Source of the DNA: an uncultured Eubacteriales bacterium
GTDB taxonomy: Bacteria > Bacillota > Clostridia > TANB77 > CAG-508
Length of the DNA stretch: 32,415 nucleotides
Reading direction: 5' to 3'
Assembly: GCA_949288185.1 (NCBI GenBank)
Contig: CASEIZ010000024.1
Span: 138,303 to 170,717 of the forward strand
In this document: positions 16,401 through 25,292 of the stretch, piece by piece
Layout: every line of letters begins with the position of its first letter
Numbering within the stretch: the stretch's first letter is position 1
Translations under genes and position numbers: made by a program
The notes under the pieces: model-generated
The model's database searches: none
Told to the model about the DNA's origin: nothing
Seen by the model: the letters and a program-made list of their open reading frames with translations, nothing else

Positions 16401-19400
16401 AAACTGGATATGATAAATCTGATAGATATTTACTTGTTGAAGGTGGAAATATTGCCAATATTGTCGGTGGGTTAAATGTTACAGAAGAAGATATGTATAA
16501 AACATACATGTATATTAAAGGTGGTAATATTCTTAATATTACAGGAGGAGCTGGTTATACACATACTTATGGAGATAGAATTATTCAAATCACTGATGGA
16601 TATGTAAAATACAGTATCAGTGGAGGATCAAATGGTGTAGCAGCAAGTTCTGATAGCAATAATGGACAATTAACAGGTGAATCATTTATCTATGTTGGTG
16701 GAAATGCACAAATTGGTGCATCATCTACAACAGACAGTAATGGAAATGAAACTGTCAATATAACCAATACGGATGAAGTTTTATATGGTGTGAATGCTGG
16801 TTCTGTTTGTGGCGGTGCCAATGGAAACACGAGATATGCAGGCCAAACAGATAAATCATGTATTATTATTGATGGAAATGCGGTTGTTCATAATAATGTT
16901 TTTGGTGGAGGAAATTATGGAATTATTGGCTCATCAAATATTCAAGGACCTGATGTCATAGAATTTCATGATGAAACTTCTAGTTTTACTGAAAATAAAG
17001 AATATTTGATAACAACTTCTTCATCTGGAGAAAATGGACTTGCCGTAAGTGGAAATCAATTAGGAAATCAATATATGTCAACTGCAACGATTCCATCAGA
17101 TACATCAAAATGGATATTTGAAAGAGAAAGCGGAAACAATTATTACATAAAAAATGCATCAACCAATCAATATATTTATATAAGAGAGGTTAACAATTCA
17201 TGGTTTACATATATTGCTGATATAGAATTGAGTACAACAAATAAGACCGCGTTTACGATTCAAGGTTCAAATACAAAAACGATTACATATATACATGAAA
17301 CATCAGGATGGTTTGGTCAAGTAGAAAGACATACATTATATTTAAACTATTCAAGTGGTAGCTGGGAAGTTTCAGATAGTTCTAATACAAATAATCTTCA
17401 TTTTCTAACATATAAAGAAGTTGAAAATGGAAATTCTCAAGACTTAGATACATTAGTTACGATTAAAGTTTTAGGAGGAAGTGTCAACAACAATATATAT
17501 GGTGGTGCAAACCAAAACCATATATATGGAACCGTTGATATCGATATAGAAAACGGAAATGTGAAAGGAATTGTTTATGGTGGTTCCAATATCAGAGGGG
17601 ATATTTATGGATCCGTATTGATGGACATTTCTGGAGGACAATTAGGAACCAAAGCCTCTACAGATGGATTTGACTATTCCAATACAGATGTTGCCTTTGG
17701 GGGCGGTCTTGGAGAAGAGACAAATGTTAATGGAAGAATCATATTAAATATTACTGATCAAAAAAATAATGTCCATATTTATGGAAATATATATGGTGGA
17801 AGTTCTCTTGGAAAAGTGAATAGTGATATCACTGTTAATATTCAAGATTTACCAAGTATAGCAAATATTGTAGCTATCAATGGTTATGTATTTGGTGGGG
17901 GAGAAGGAGATTCTGATACACCAGCTTCTGTATCAGGAAATGTAGCTGTTAATGTAGATGGGAGCAATTTAGAAAATTGTAGTATATTTGGTGGAAGCAA
18001 TATCAATGGTACAATCAATGGTACAATAGATGTCAATATCGGAAAAACATATGAATCCAAAATACTTGCTGTATATGGAGGAGGAAATCAAGCCGCTATT
18101 ACAAATGAAACAGCAAAAGTACATGTCTATTTATTAGACTATGCCAATGTAACAAATGCATTCAATGGTGGTAAATCAGCAGATTTAGTATCATCTGGAA
18201 AAGATGATGAAACGAGAGCCATATATTTAAAAGGTGGAACGGTTCAAAATATTTATGGTGGATCTGATTTATCAGGTACTGTTACAGCAAGTCATGTATA
18301 TATAGAAAGTGGAAATGCCACAAACATATATGGCGGAAATAACCAAGGTGGCATTACGGAAATAACTCATATCATCATAACTGGAGGAAATTCTCAAGAC
18401 GTATATGGTGGAGGAAATCAAGCAATTTGCAATGAAACAAATGTCAATGTAACAGGAGGAACCCAATCAAGAATATATGGTGGAGGAGACCAAGCAGGCA
18501 TTAATACAAATACATATGTAAATCTTACAAATGCAAATATTGAAGACACAATATATGGAGGAGGAAACCAAGGAACCGTTACACAAGATACATATGTCCA
18601 TATAAAAGATTCTAAAATCGGAAATAGCGTATATGCTGGAGGAAATGGAACATCTGCTATTGTATATGGCAACACAAATCTTGTTATGGAAGGTGCAAAT
18701 GAAGTAACCAAAAATGTCTTTGGTGGTGGAAACCAAGCAGCAACAGGAACAGAAAATGAAAATAATTCTACAAGTACAGTCAATATTGTTGGAGCAAAAA
18801 TTGGTGGAAATGTATATGGTGGTGCCAATACATCTGTTGTATATGGTACAACACAAACCAATATAGGATATGATACAGTCGGAGATACCTCACTTGAAAT
18901 AGGAGATATTGAAATTATAGGAACTGTATTTGGTGGTGGAGAGGCCAATGCTTCTGGTTCAGAAATATATGACTTTTCATTTATTAGTGTAACAAAAGGG
19001 ATTGATATACAAATAGATGGAAACAAACATTCAGAATTTAAAATAACAGGAAGTATATTTGGTTCTGGAAATGCTTCAAGTACAAGTGGAACAAGTTATA
19101 TCAATATCCAAAATTATGGTACAGCAGATGATCCTCAAAGCAATATATCTATTCAAAGAACAGACTGTGTTACCATTAGTAATTCAGCCATATCTTTATC
19201 AGGTGCAACAGATAGAACAAATGAATACTCAGATACATTTTTCTCTTTAAGTAGAGTGGATCAAGTAAAATTAAAAAATAATTCCACATTATATTTATGT
19301 AATGGAGCAAACTTATTGGAGAAATTAGATAGTCTTGTAGATGTCGATGGTAAAGAAGAAGTTGGAAAAGTTACGATTAATCCAGATACAGGCGAAATCA

Positions 19401-21184
19401 CAGAAAAAAATGTAGATAATAGAATCTATATGTTAGAAGGTAAAAACTTAAATGTAGCAACAAATGAACAAGCAACCGCTTATGGACAAGTACATGGAAT
19501 GTTTTTCTTTGGATTATTTACTAATAGTATGAGTCCAAGTACAAGTACAGCCTTTTATCATCATTCATTTGAAAATGGAGACGAAATAACCAATGAAGGT
19601 ACATTTTCATCTAACTCTTATGTAATGGCACAACATATGGTAGATCATAATACAACAATAGATGGATTTTATACTAATTACAAAGATGATGGAAAAATAA
19701 AAGTTGATTATGTAGGAACAACACCAGAAGATGACGTGTATTATTTATGGGTAGTAGGAGATGCTATGAATGTTACAAGATTTGAAGTTTCTTTAACCGC
19801 ATCTAAATATGCTACTTTAGGAACATATGAATTATTATTACAAGGATTTTCTGATCCAAACTTAAAAATGTCAGTGAGTGGATTTTCAGCAGGATTAGAA
19901 GATGGCGTAACATTAGTAGATCCAGATGAAATTAATACCATTGAACCTGATGAAGAAAAAGCAAATACGGTATATGGATTAACAATGAGAACAGGAAATG
20001 TTGGTTGGCAAACAAAAGGAACAACAAACTTCTTAACGCAAAATGGTGGTTCATATACTGGAACCAATGACTATGATAAAGATAATTCATCATATACACC
20101 AACATTAAATTTATGTCTATATCATTCAGAAAATATAACAGTTGAACAGCCTTTAGGAACTGCAACCATCAGGTTACAAGTATTAACACCAATAGATGAT
20201 TTAAATTATGATATCTCGTATATAGACATAGTGATTACATTATCAACCGCATTATATCAAAATGACTTTTATGAAGCTGCTATCACACCAGGTGAAGAAT
20301 ATGGATTATTTACAACAACAGAAACTTCTATCACAAGTAAAAGTGCATTTTCGGCATATTATTCATTATATGTAGAAGATTTTTCGAATAGTAAATATGT
20401 AAATGATTATGAAACATACCAAAGAGTTTTAATATCAAGGGATTCTAATAATTTACCATATGTACTACCTGAAAACACAAAAATTACCATGTTAGATATG
20501 GTAACCAATACATATTATTATTATATTGTAACAAGTGATGATGTTAGAAATGGTAAATTTGAATATAACTTATCAGACTTCTTATCTATGGGAAGTAGTG
20601 ATGCTAAATTTAATGAAAAAGAAGCAAGCAAACAGTATTATCATAGTGAAGAAGATGTTATCTATGAGAACTTTATATTCCATATCAATTTTGCAGAAAG
20701 CAATATAACAAATGACATACATAATAATTCACTATTAATGGAATTAAGAGATACTGAAAATGAAACTTTAGTAGGTGTATTAGGAATTCAAAGAGATAGC
20801 ATGGTGTATAGTGTATATAAAGACAAAGATGCTACTATAAAATTAGATGGTAATTTATCACCAGAAACTTTATATTTAGGAAATTCATTAAACTTAAATG
20901 TTATTACAGAATTTACACAAACTATTGTAGACTCAAAAACCATTTATGATACACAATATTTTGATCAAAAATTAGGAATCAAAATTAGCATTTATGATAT
21001 CAATGGAAACCAACTAGGGTTAGACAGTTTATTCGGTGTAAATTTTGAATTAGATGGAAATTTATATTATCCTAGAGTTGATGGAACAACAAGAATATGT
21101 ATAGCAGATAAAGTCACAAATGTATTAGCAAAATTAAAAATGAATACAATTGATAACACAACATTAGCGACACGGAGATTATAA
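13466..21184 (+). CDS. Giant beta-solenoid surface protein (reading frame broken near 21173)
   Basis: This frame encodes 2572 residues. A basic N-terminus and hydrophobic segment (about 10-25) give a signal or membrane anchor. A Glu/Thr/Asn-rich region follows (about 90-400), then beta-rich modules (about 400-900). From about 975 to 1880 lies a solenoid with some 19 copies of a short turn such as VYGGGNQ, IYGGSN or VFGGGE, usually 20-40 residues apart. The solenoid is interrupted at about 1163-1322 by a beta-trefoil-like insert. The remaining part resembles Ig-type sandwiches. I see no LPxTG sorting signal. ATG 13466 suits the GTGGAG site at 13451-13456; GTG 13451 and ATG 13460 are alternatives. 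The frame ends at 21184 after an apparent extra base near 21173, while coding-like sequence continues to 21674. Cleavage by SipW-type enzymes is possible but unproven. Confidence 0.85.
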   Translation: MKKTNKRRNIFILILLMLFIIVLLRAFSNSRANKVIEITANIKDNSSLLVDEKTTLEAINEGESGFSITLPDVINTKKVTKYIVTQKEIIENAEEEKQENVTNTTNETANETTNDIRNNEGIDTIDVKQADTTNPQAIEKTSKVEKLPGEKIYLTQEERENSEIMLTVEYDKKEIKGEILYNKKLVLEDKENNEKKEDDKNITDEEKTINSENSNDTEILSVSGYMPHDTELEVTEVEIDKFKNEISEKYPNHIITENFDIKLMSQQKEYLTEEYDQTLDIEMTMPNQDKTYTILEIQEEDPTQEEKIQENTEQGDTKQGRTQDNATEQTDTINELQDIKIEDNKLQFEVKELHAYVLLELQEPQNAISSQNNLATQDASQNGISLMAVEGENTTLKIDDYESDKNYYLGLNYTENMSKTNSGKYTESNLKEVTINYYGYDYDLTEFVTPEKYDITLNATARRTSTGSVQQGGSGWNRYYIRTDTITCTVSGIQNLKDQYPEFSANSGWTMEMQVPNTNFSSYFNESETSNENSSNGINVSLSNGIMKVTGIDTSGLQSNSDTWTFTFYVSFRGNNRNTINNISYNNLSVNSFKTTITVGDEYTPYGTISDTEPQTLVSYRKCVPVDSNGNISIELIDNPFMNRPLEKGFNGWTTNNTKYKNSISTNNNTFVQTLNTNINNIQDSAGNLVIDLYPDWIDANVIFVSSIGSGSNSGTSPTSPINNNWNVISSKLNANRKTCTNASDREVNIVVLMNGVLDGYDVMNPNTAFTLTSLYDGVNYGNTGTYLDVQDMDITLDSDLQLDYLYISSGESYASSYATTDGTRATTPCIYGNMYNLRIGRGTIPTNSNNCTFTQVQGGYYNHSSSEYRVIVESGKYYSALLYRAGSGSNSSSSTTANATFVIGSDIDRVKHNNESLKIYDRMASKTSTSTCSPYGNGKVVNTIIKSGTIGVDFFNNASTADDSDRNYAGIYVGGHGQTGYDKSDRYLLVEGGNIANIVGGLNVTEEDMYKTYMYIKGGNILNITGGAGYTHTYGDRIIQITDGYVKYSISGGSNGVAASSDSNNGQLTGESFIYVGGNAQIGASSTTDSNGNETVNITNTDEVLYGVNAGSVCGGANGNTRYAGQTDKSCIIIDGNAVVHNNVFGGGNYGIIGSSNIQGPDVIEFHDETSSFTENKEYLITTSSSGENGLAVSGNQLGNQYMSTATIPSDTSKWIFERESGNNYYIKNASTNQYIYIREVNNSWFTYIADIELSTTNKTAFTIQGSNTKTITYIHETSGWFGQVERHTLYLNYSSGSWEVSDSSNTNNLHFLTYKEVENGNSQDLDTLVTIKVLGGSVNNNIYGGANQNHIYGTVDIDIENGNVKGIVYGGSNIRGDIYGSVLMDISGGQLGTKASTDGFDYSNTDVAFGGGLGEETNVNGRIILNITDQKNNVHIYGNIYGGSSLGKVNSDITVNIQDLPSIANIVAINGYVFGGGEGDSDTPASVSGNVAVNVDGSNLENCSIFGGSNINGTINGTIDVNIGKTYESKILAVYGGGNQAAITNETAKVHVYLLDYANVTNAFNGGKSADLVSSGKDDETRAIYLKGGTVQNIYGGSDLSGTVTASHVYIESGNATNIYGGNNQGGITEITHIIITGGNSQDVYGGGNQAICNETNVNVTGGTQSRIYGGGDQAGINTNTYVNLTNANIEDTIYGGGNQGTVTQDTYVHIKDSKIGNSVYAGGNGTSAIVYGNTNLVMEGANEVTKNVFGGGNQAATGTENENNSTSTVNIVGAKIGGNVYGGANTSVVYGTTQTNIGYDTVGDTSLEIGDIEIIGTVFGGGEANASGSEIYDFSFISVTKGIDIQIDGNKHSEFKITGSIFGSGNASSTSGTSYINIQNYGTADDPQSNISIQRTDCVTISNSAISLSGATDRTNEYSDTFFSLSRVDQVKLKNNSTLYLCNGANLLEKLDSLVDVDGKEEVGKVTINPDTGEITEKNVDNRIYMLEGKNLNVATNEQATAYGQVHGMFFFGLFTNSMSPSTSTAFYHHSFENGDEITNEGTFSSNSYVMAQHMVDHNTTIDGFYTNYKDDGKIKVDYVGTTPEDDVYYLWVVGDAMNVTRFEVSLTASKYATLGTYELLLQGFSDPNLKMSVSGFSAGLEDGVTLVDPDEINTIEPDEEKANTVYGLTMRTGNVGWQTKGTTNFLTQNGGSYTGTNDYDKDNSSYTPTLNLCLYHSENITVEQPLGTATIRLQVLTPIDDLNYDISYIDIVITLSTALYQNDFYEAAITPGEEYGLFTTTETSITSKSAFSAYYSLYVEDFSNSKYVNDYETYQRVLISRDSNNLPYVLPENTKITMLDMVTNTYYYYIVTSDDVRNGKFEYNLSDFLSMGSSDAKFNEKEASKQYYHSEEDVIYENFIFHINFAESNITNDIHNNSLLMELRDTENETLVGVLGIQRDSMVYSVYKDKDATIKLDGNLSPETLYLGNSLNLNVITEFTQTIVDSKTIYDTQYFDQKLGIKISIYDINGNQLGLDSLFGVNFELDGNLYYPRVDGTTRICIADKVTNVLAKLKMNTIDNTTLATRRL
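16951..17430 (+). other. Beta-trefoil (ricin-like) insert within the solenoid
   Basis: Residues about 1163-1322 of the giant protein lack the GGG turns. They read instead like a trefoil: NNYYIKNASTNQYIYI followed by further strands with Trp, Tyr and Asn, and a second TLYLNYSSGSWEV lobe. The pattern suits a carbohydrate-binding fold. It is an impression from sequence pattern only. Confidence 0.4.
17471..19100 (+). repeat. Region encoding GGG-turn solenoid repeats
   Basis: This part of the giant gene codes for most of the roughly 19 degenerate repeats with the core [VIN]-[YF]-G-G-[GAS]-[NDE]. The densest run is at 18240-18830, where units of about 23 residues follow each other. DNA identity among units is high at the GGTGGAGGAAAT-type core and low elsewhere. 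Confidence 0.8.
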
Positions 21185-21674
21185 GATACAAATAGAATCC
21201 TTTGGTTCCCCAGATGGAATTTATTATGGATTAACGGCATCTGACAAAATAGAATTAGATGTGAGAATTATCAATTCAGCATTTGGTCTAAAAGTTGTTA
21301 ATAAGGATTCTAATAAAATCATTGACAAAGAAACAGGAGTCAATGAATCTAATGGTACGACAGTAGAAAGTGTTGTGGAATATTCATCAAAATTATCAAA
21401 TCCTAATATTGCAGTATCTTTATACAGAAGGGATTATGATGAAGAATATGCACAAACCTATACATTAGTTGACTTACAAGAATTTGTATCAAACAATTTA
21501 ACAGCAACGGCAAGAGAAAAAGAATATGAAGTATCTACATCACCGACTGAAAAAATAACAAATCATTTTATTTTTAAGCAAAACTTAATGACTGGAACAT
21601 ATAAGCTTGTATATAAATTGTATGACGGAGATGTATATGTGGGAGAAGCATTTGATTATTTAGTCATAAAATAG
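21174..21674 (+). pseudogene. Frameshifted 3' end of the giant surface protein gene
   Basis: From 21174 a frame shifted by one base relative to the giant gene reads GDYKIQIESF and then GSPDGIYYGLTASDK, and runs open for 166 codons to TAG 21674. It continues the beta-rich style of the upstream protein and ends in YLVIK. In the upstream frame the protein ends in an unlikely TRRL, four codons after the break. Removing one C at about 21171-21173 would join the two into a protein of about 2735 residues. There is no ribosome binding site for an independent start; GTG 21261 is only a fallback. Confidence 0.75.
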
Positions 21675-21719
21675 TTAATGTTTAGACCAGAATGTTATGA
21701 AAGGAAATAAAAATCAATT

Positions 21720-22298
21720 ATGAAATACGATGTTGATTCAATCAATAAAAGAAAAAAATATGCAAATACGATAAAGAAAATATTGACCGTCATTTTAGTT
21801 ATTCTAATTTATAACATAATACTAATTTTTATTTCTTCTGAAAATCATGGAATAGGATTATTTGGATATAGAGCTTACATCATTACATCAGACAGCATGG
21901 AACCATCTATTAACAATGGTGATGTCATTATTACAAAAGAATGTAAGGAAGAAGATTTACAAACAGGTGATGTCATAACCTTTGAACAAAATCAAGAGGT
22001 TATTACACACCGTATCAAAAAAATAGAAGAAGACCAGACAACTAATGAAAAAACATATATAACAAAAGGTGATAACAACAATATAGAAGATAGTGAAAAT
22101 ATAAAATTTTCTGCAATTATTGGGAAATGTATCTTAACGATACCATATTTAGGAAACATCATTTCAGTACTTGAAAATAAATTAATTGTTTTAATTATCA
22201 TCCTTATCATTTTAATTTTATTCTTTTTAAAGATACAAAAACAAGAGAAATTAGAAAATAGGAGAGAAAAAAAGAAAATTGAAGAAGAAAAAAGATAG
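21720..22298 (+). CDS. sipW: SipW-type signal peptidase I, catalytic residues intact
   Basis: The protein has 192 residues, an N-terminal membrane segment (about 20-40), a catalytic domain and a C-terminal membrane segment (about 152-175), followed by a strongly basic and acidic tail. The Ser box is TSDSMEPSINNGD with nucleophile S59. VITHRI gives H97, and KGDNNNIEDSE is the complete KGD box, better conserved than in the copies at 1269 and 7143. ATG 21720 has an AAAGGA site upstream. The next gene overlaps its last 20 nt, which implies coupling with a catalytically dead homologue. The giant protein encoded just upstream is a possible substrate. Confidence 0.88.
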   Translation: MKYDVDSINKRKKYANTIKKILTVILVILIYNIILIFISSENHGIGLFGYRAYIITSDSMEPSINNGDVIITKECKEEDLQTGDVITFEQNQEVITHRIKKIEEDQTTNEKTYITKGDNNNIEDSENIKFSAIIGKCILTIPYLGNIISVLENKLIVLIIILIILILFFLKIQKQEKLENRREKKKIEEEKR

Positions 22299-22842
22299 AA
22301 AAATTAAATTTGAACAAAAACGTAAATTGAAAAAAATCATGATAGCGATTATATCTTTTATCATAACCATATGTGTACTATATAATGTATTATTTCTAAT
22401 AAATACAACGATATCGCAAAAAGATTATTTTCATGTATTTGGCATCAGTTTTTTTAGTGTCAAAACAGATTTAATGGAAAATGATTTACACAAAAATGAT
22501 TTTGTGATTGTCAAAGAAGTAACTGATAGTGATTTACAAGTAGGAGATATTATAGCTTATGAAGTGAATGATCAAATTCGAATTAATAAAATTGTAGATA
22601 AAAAAGACGGATATACTACAAAATTTAACCAAAATTATTATCCAGATATTGAAAAAATAACAATCACTGAAGTTATCGGGAAAGAAATAGTAAATATACC
22701 ATTTTTAGGAATTGTACTAGACATGCTACAATCAAAAGTTTTCAGTGTTTTTGTATTATTATTTTTGATTTTTGTTTTTGGGTATAATAAATATACACAT
22801 ACCAAAAGGAAAGAGCGTGAGAGAAAAAAGAAAAAAATGTGA
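22279..22842 (+). CDS. Signal-peptidase-like protein lacking catalytic residues (second pseudoenzyme)
   Basis: The 187-residue protein has the same topology as the preceding peptidase: a membrane segment at about 20-42 and another at about 155-172, with a very basic tail. Aligned to that peptidase, TSDSMEP becomes KTDLMEN, so the catalytic Ser is L65 and the following Pro is lost. ITHRI becomes RINKI, so the His is N103. The KGD box is also missing. The start is TTG 22279, inside the previous gene, with an AGGAGA site at about 22259-22264; the first internal ATG would cut off the basic N-terminus. Loss of both catalytic residues with retained fold suggests a partner or regulator of the overlapping active enzyme. 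Confidence 0.78.
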   Translation: MKKKKDRKIKFEQKRKLKKIMIAIISFIITICVLYNVLFLINTTISQKDYFHVFGISFFSVKTDLMENDLHKNDFVIVKEVTDSDLQVGDIIAYEVNDQIRINKIVDKKDGYTTKFNQNYYPDIEKITITEVIGKEIVNIPFLGIVLDMLQSKVFSVFVLLFLIFVFGYNKYTHTKRKERERKKKKM

Positions 22843-22866
22843 TATTATATATGAGGGAGAATAATC

Positions 22867-23029
22867 ATGAATAAAGAAATTATTGATGTTATGTATCAAC
22901 ATATGGTAGAAACTGCTGGAGACTTTATTAAATAGGACCACAGAAGATCTAAATAGATATTCACAAATGTGCCAAAAACGAGATTTTGATATGAATATTG
23001 GTACTAATAGATTATGTGCTGAAATATAA
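22867..23029 (+). pseudogene. Small frameshifted gene remnant
   Basis: GAGGGAG precedes ATG 22867, and 22 codons run to TAG 22933. A shift of one base just before that stop opens a second frame that reads NRTTEDLNRYSQMCQKRDFD and ends at TAA 23029. Together they would make a protein of about 54 residues. The second part looks coding (Arg, Asp, Cys, Met), so I read the locus as a broken small gene. I recognise no family. Confidence 0.45.
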
Positions 23030-23118
23030 TATTTGTGATTTGTAAGGAGAAATTACTTTGATGATACAATCCCATTAACTTAGGACAAATAAGAATTTAA
23101 ATTTGAAAGGAATAATAA

Positions 23119-23571
23119 ATGGAAGAATATTCAAAAGCTTTTTATGAATTAAAAATTATTATCAATAAATTTGAAGATAGTATTAAAAACAAAATACCTA
23201 AAAATATTATTGACATTATTAATAAATCTGCAGATAATCATTATGAATTTCATTATAATGATTCAGTAGCATTAACTGATCAAAATTTACTGCCCGAAAC
23301 ATGGGGATTATTATCTATATTGTATAGCAATTATATATGTTCACTTGATGAAAAAAGGAAATGGATTCAATATGACGAATTTGAGAAGAATTTACGAAAT
23401 AATAAAAAGCTAAAAAAAGTTGAAATAAATGAGTTGTTTACTAAAAATAAAATTGATAATAATATTGCAATAGAGAAAACAAACTATCCAATTAAAATAG
23501 AAAAAGAAAATATTATAAAAAGAATAATTAATAAGATCAAAAGTATAGTAGGAATAGGAGATAAAAAATAA
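23119..23571 (+). CDS. Hypothetical protein, coupled to the following gene
   Basis: The 150-residue protein is cytoplasmic, with neither signal nor membrane segment. The N-terminal half holds 'KIPKNIIDIINKSADNHYEF' and 'LLPETWGLLSILY', a pattern I have seen in short uncharacterised proteins of Clostridia. The C-terminal 40 residues are Lys/Ile-rich and probably helical. GAAAGGA stands before ATG 23119. The next gene starts one base after the stop, so the two are translated together. No function can be assigned. Confidence 0.65.
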   Translation: MEEYSKAFYELKIIINKFEDSIKNKIPKNIIDIINKSADNHYEFHYNDSVALTDQNLLPETWGLLSILYSNYICSLDEKRKWIQYDEFEKNLRNNKKLKKVEINELFTKNKIDNNIAIEKTNYPIKIEKENIIKRIINKIKSIVGIGDKK

Positions 23572-23572
23572 T

Positions 23573-25285
23573 ATGACATTTGGTGACTTTATTAAAGAAA
23601 AAGAAAAAATAGATGAAGCATTAAGTAAGTGTGTACTTAAATATGGTGAAAAAGAAATATATTCGTATTATTATCCAGGAAACGATCATGAATACCAGTA
23701 TGATGTATCTCATGCACAATTAACATACGAAAATAAAACAGTAGATTTAACGCTTCCATTTATAAGTGATAGATATAGAGACAATTGGTATTTATTTTTA
23801 CAACTAAGAGCTTTAGATAAAATATCTAACCTATTCGAAAATATTTCTCCATTTGATTATGTTCAATTGTTAGAATATTATAACGAAATCGTTCCTGTTC
23901 AAATCTTATATACTGATCCAGATATTAAAACACCATTACAATTATTACAAAAATATCTAGATAAAGATTATGAAGTTCCTGAAGAAGTTAAAAAGAGTAT
24001 AGATAGATCAAGAGAAATTTATTTATCGAGAAATTTAGATGAATTAACAGTAAAAGATTGGTATGATTTTACAAGCTATGATTTGAATAAACTTTCTTTA
24101 CATTCTTGCTTCCTTTTTGGAAAAAGAACAGATTTCATTGCACAAGAATCAGCTAAAATTTATGAAGATGTAATTCGTTATAAAGTAGAACATTCTAAAA
24201 GTCAAGAACCTCATGAACCATTATTAGTTGCAAGAATTATGAGCGAAGATGAATTGAATAATTTTAAAAAATATGGTGTAGTAACACCTCTTCAAGTTAG
24301 CACAGATAGAGTATGGGATTCATATAATGAAGGAGCAGCAGGATGCTATACTTTTATGGTGATGAGAAATAAAAAAGATGCACTGTTCAATTTATCAACT
24401 GTATTGCCTTTTATGGTTGACAAATATGAAGAAGATGATGATGAATATTACTATGAGCCAAAAAGTGAAAAAAGCAATAACCTAAAACTAGTTTTTTTCG
24501 AAACAAATTCAGTAACTGAAGATATGATATATTTTAGTGGATATCAAGGAATGCAAATAGTAGATCCATATTATGATTTTGACGGATTATATGGACAAGA
24601 TAAGTCTAGAGAAATATCAGTACCTTTTTACCACCAACAAAATTATAAAATTGTTAAAGAATCTGATATAACTCTTGATAATATATATGATATTACAGTT
24701 AAATCATTAAATGATTTAGGTGTCTTAACATCCATACAGACTGAAGAAGTAACGCCAACAGAAGTGTATAAGAATTTTAAACATGCTATGGAAGATGAAG
24801 AAATTTCTTACGAGAGTATACTTAATACGGTTAAAAATTTTATAGAATTTTGTAAATATAGTGATCCAAAATATTTTGAAAAGATAGATAATCTCGATGA
24901 AGAAGTAGATAATTTTGCAATGAATTTAAAAAGGGATTATAAATTAAATGATATTGAGACTCTAAAGATAGAGGGAGATATGTTACAAAAAATTTTATAT
25001 TGGGAATACTTAGAACCAAGACCGGATTTTTATTATGATGAATATGATGAATATGGTGACGATGAATACGATGAAGAATATGACGAAGACCATGAGTACA
25101 GTAATGGAGAAAATGATAATGAGCGAGGTAATAAAGATATAGGTGATAATCTAATTAAAGAAGATGATTTAAAAGAAGCTCTATCTACTCCTGAGCGAAA
25201 TGCCAAAAGATCTGAAGCAAAAAATGTATTAGATGGTTTAAGACAACAACAAGTACAAGAAGAAAATACAATACAATCTCAATAA
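23573..25285 (+). CDS. Large hypothetical protein with Asp/Glu/Tyr-rich tract
   Basis: The 570-residue cytoplasmic protein has no signal or membrane segment and no motif I recognise. Residues about 1-470 look globular, with many aromatic residues (for example DVSHAQLTYENKTVDLTLPF and DRYRDNWYLFLQ). At about 486-512 lies a low-complexity run of Asp, Glu and Tyr, followed by a polar C-terminus with 'EALSTPERNAKRSEAKN'. It is coupled to the preceding 150-residue gene by a one-base gap. The pair lies at the start of the accessory region, between surface genes and a Fic gene, and may be a two-gene defence or stress module. That is context only. Confidence 0.68.
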   Translation: MTFGDFIKEKEKIDEALSKCVLKYGEKEIYSYYYPGNDHEYQYDVSHAQLTYENKTVDLTLPFISDRYRDNWYLFLQLRALDKISNLFENISPFDYVQLLEYYNEIVPVQILYTDPDIKTPLQLLQKYLDKDYEVPEEVKKSIDRSREIYLSRNLDELTVKDWYDFTSYDLNKLSLHSCFLFGKRTDFIAQESAKIYEDVIRYKVEHSKSQEPHEPLLVARIMSEDELNNFKKYGVVTPLQVSTDRVWDSYNEGAAGCYTFMVMRNKKDALFNLSTVLPFMVDKYEEDDDEYYYEPKSEKSNNLKLVFFETNSVTEDMIYFSGYQGMQIVDPYYDFDGLYGQDKSREISVPFYHQQNYKIVKESDITLDNIYDITVKSLNDLGVLTSIQTEEVTPTEVYKNFKHAMEDEEISYESILNTVKNFIEFCKYSDPKYFEKIDNLDEEVDNFAMNLKRDYKLNDIETLKIEGDMLQKILYWEYLEPRPDFYYDEYDEYGDDEYDEEYDEDHEYSNGENDNERGNKDIGDNLIKEDDLKEALSTPERNAKRSEAKNVLDGLRQQQVQEENTIQSQ

Positions 25286-25292
25286 TAGTATA

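Noticed and set aside
18418..19026. 202-codon open frame on the minus strand inside the giant gene
   Set aside because: It is the antisense of the GGG-repeat region; its Pro/Ser/Val-rich composition mirrors the repeats and it has no ribosome binding site.
21261..21674. Independent 137-residue gene
   Set aside because: No ribosome binding site at GTG 21261, and the frame is open upstream to 21174, where it joins the giant gene's content.
1..22842. Sortase-anchored surface proteins
   Set aside because: No LPxTG-type motif with membrane tail was found at any C-terminus and no sortase gene is present.
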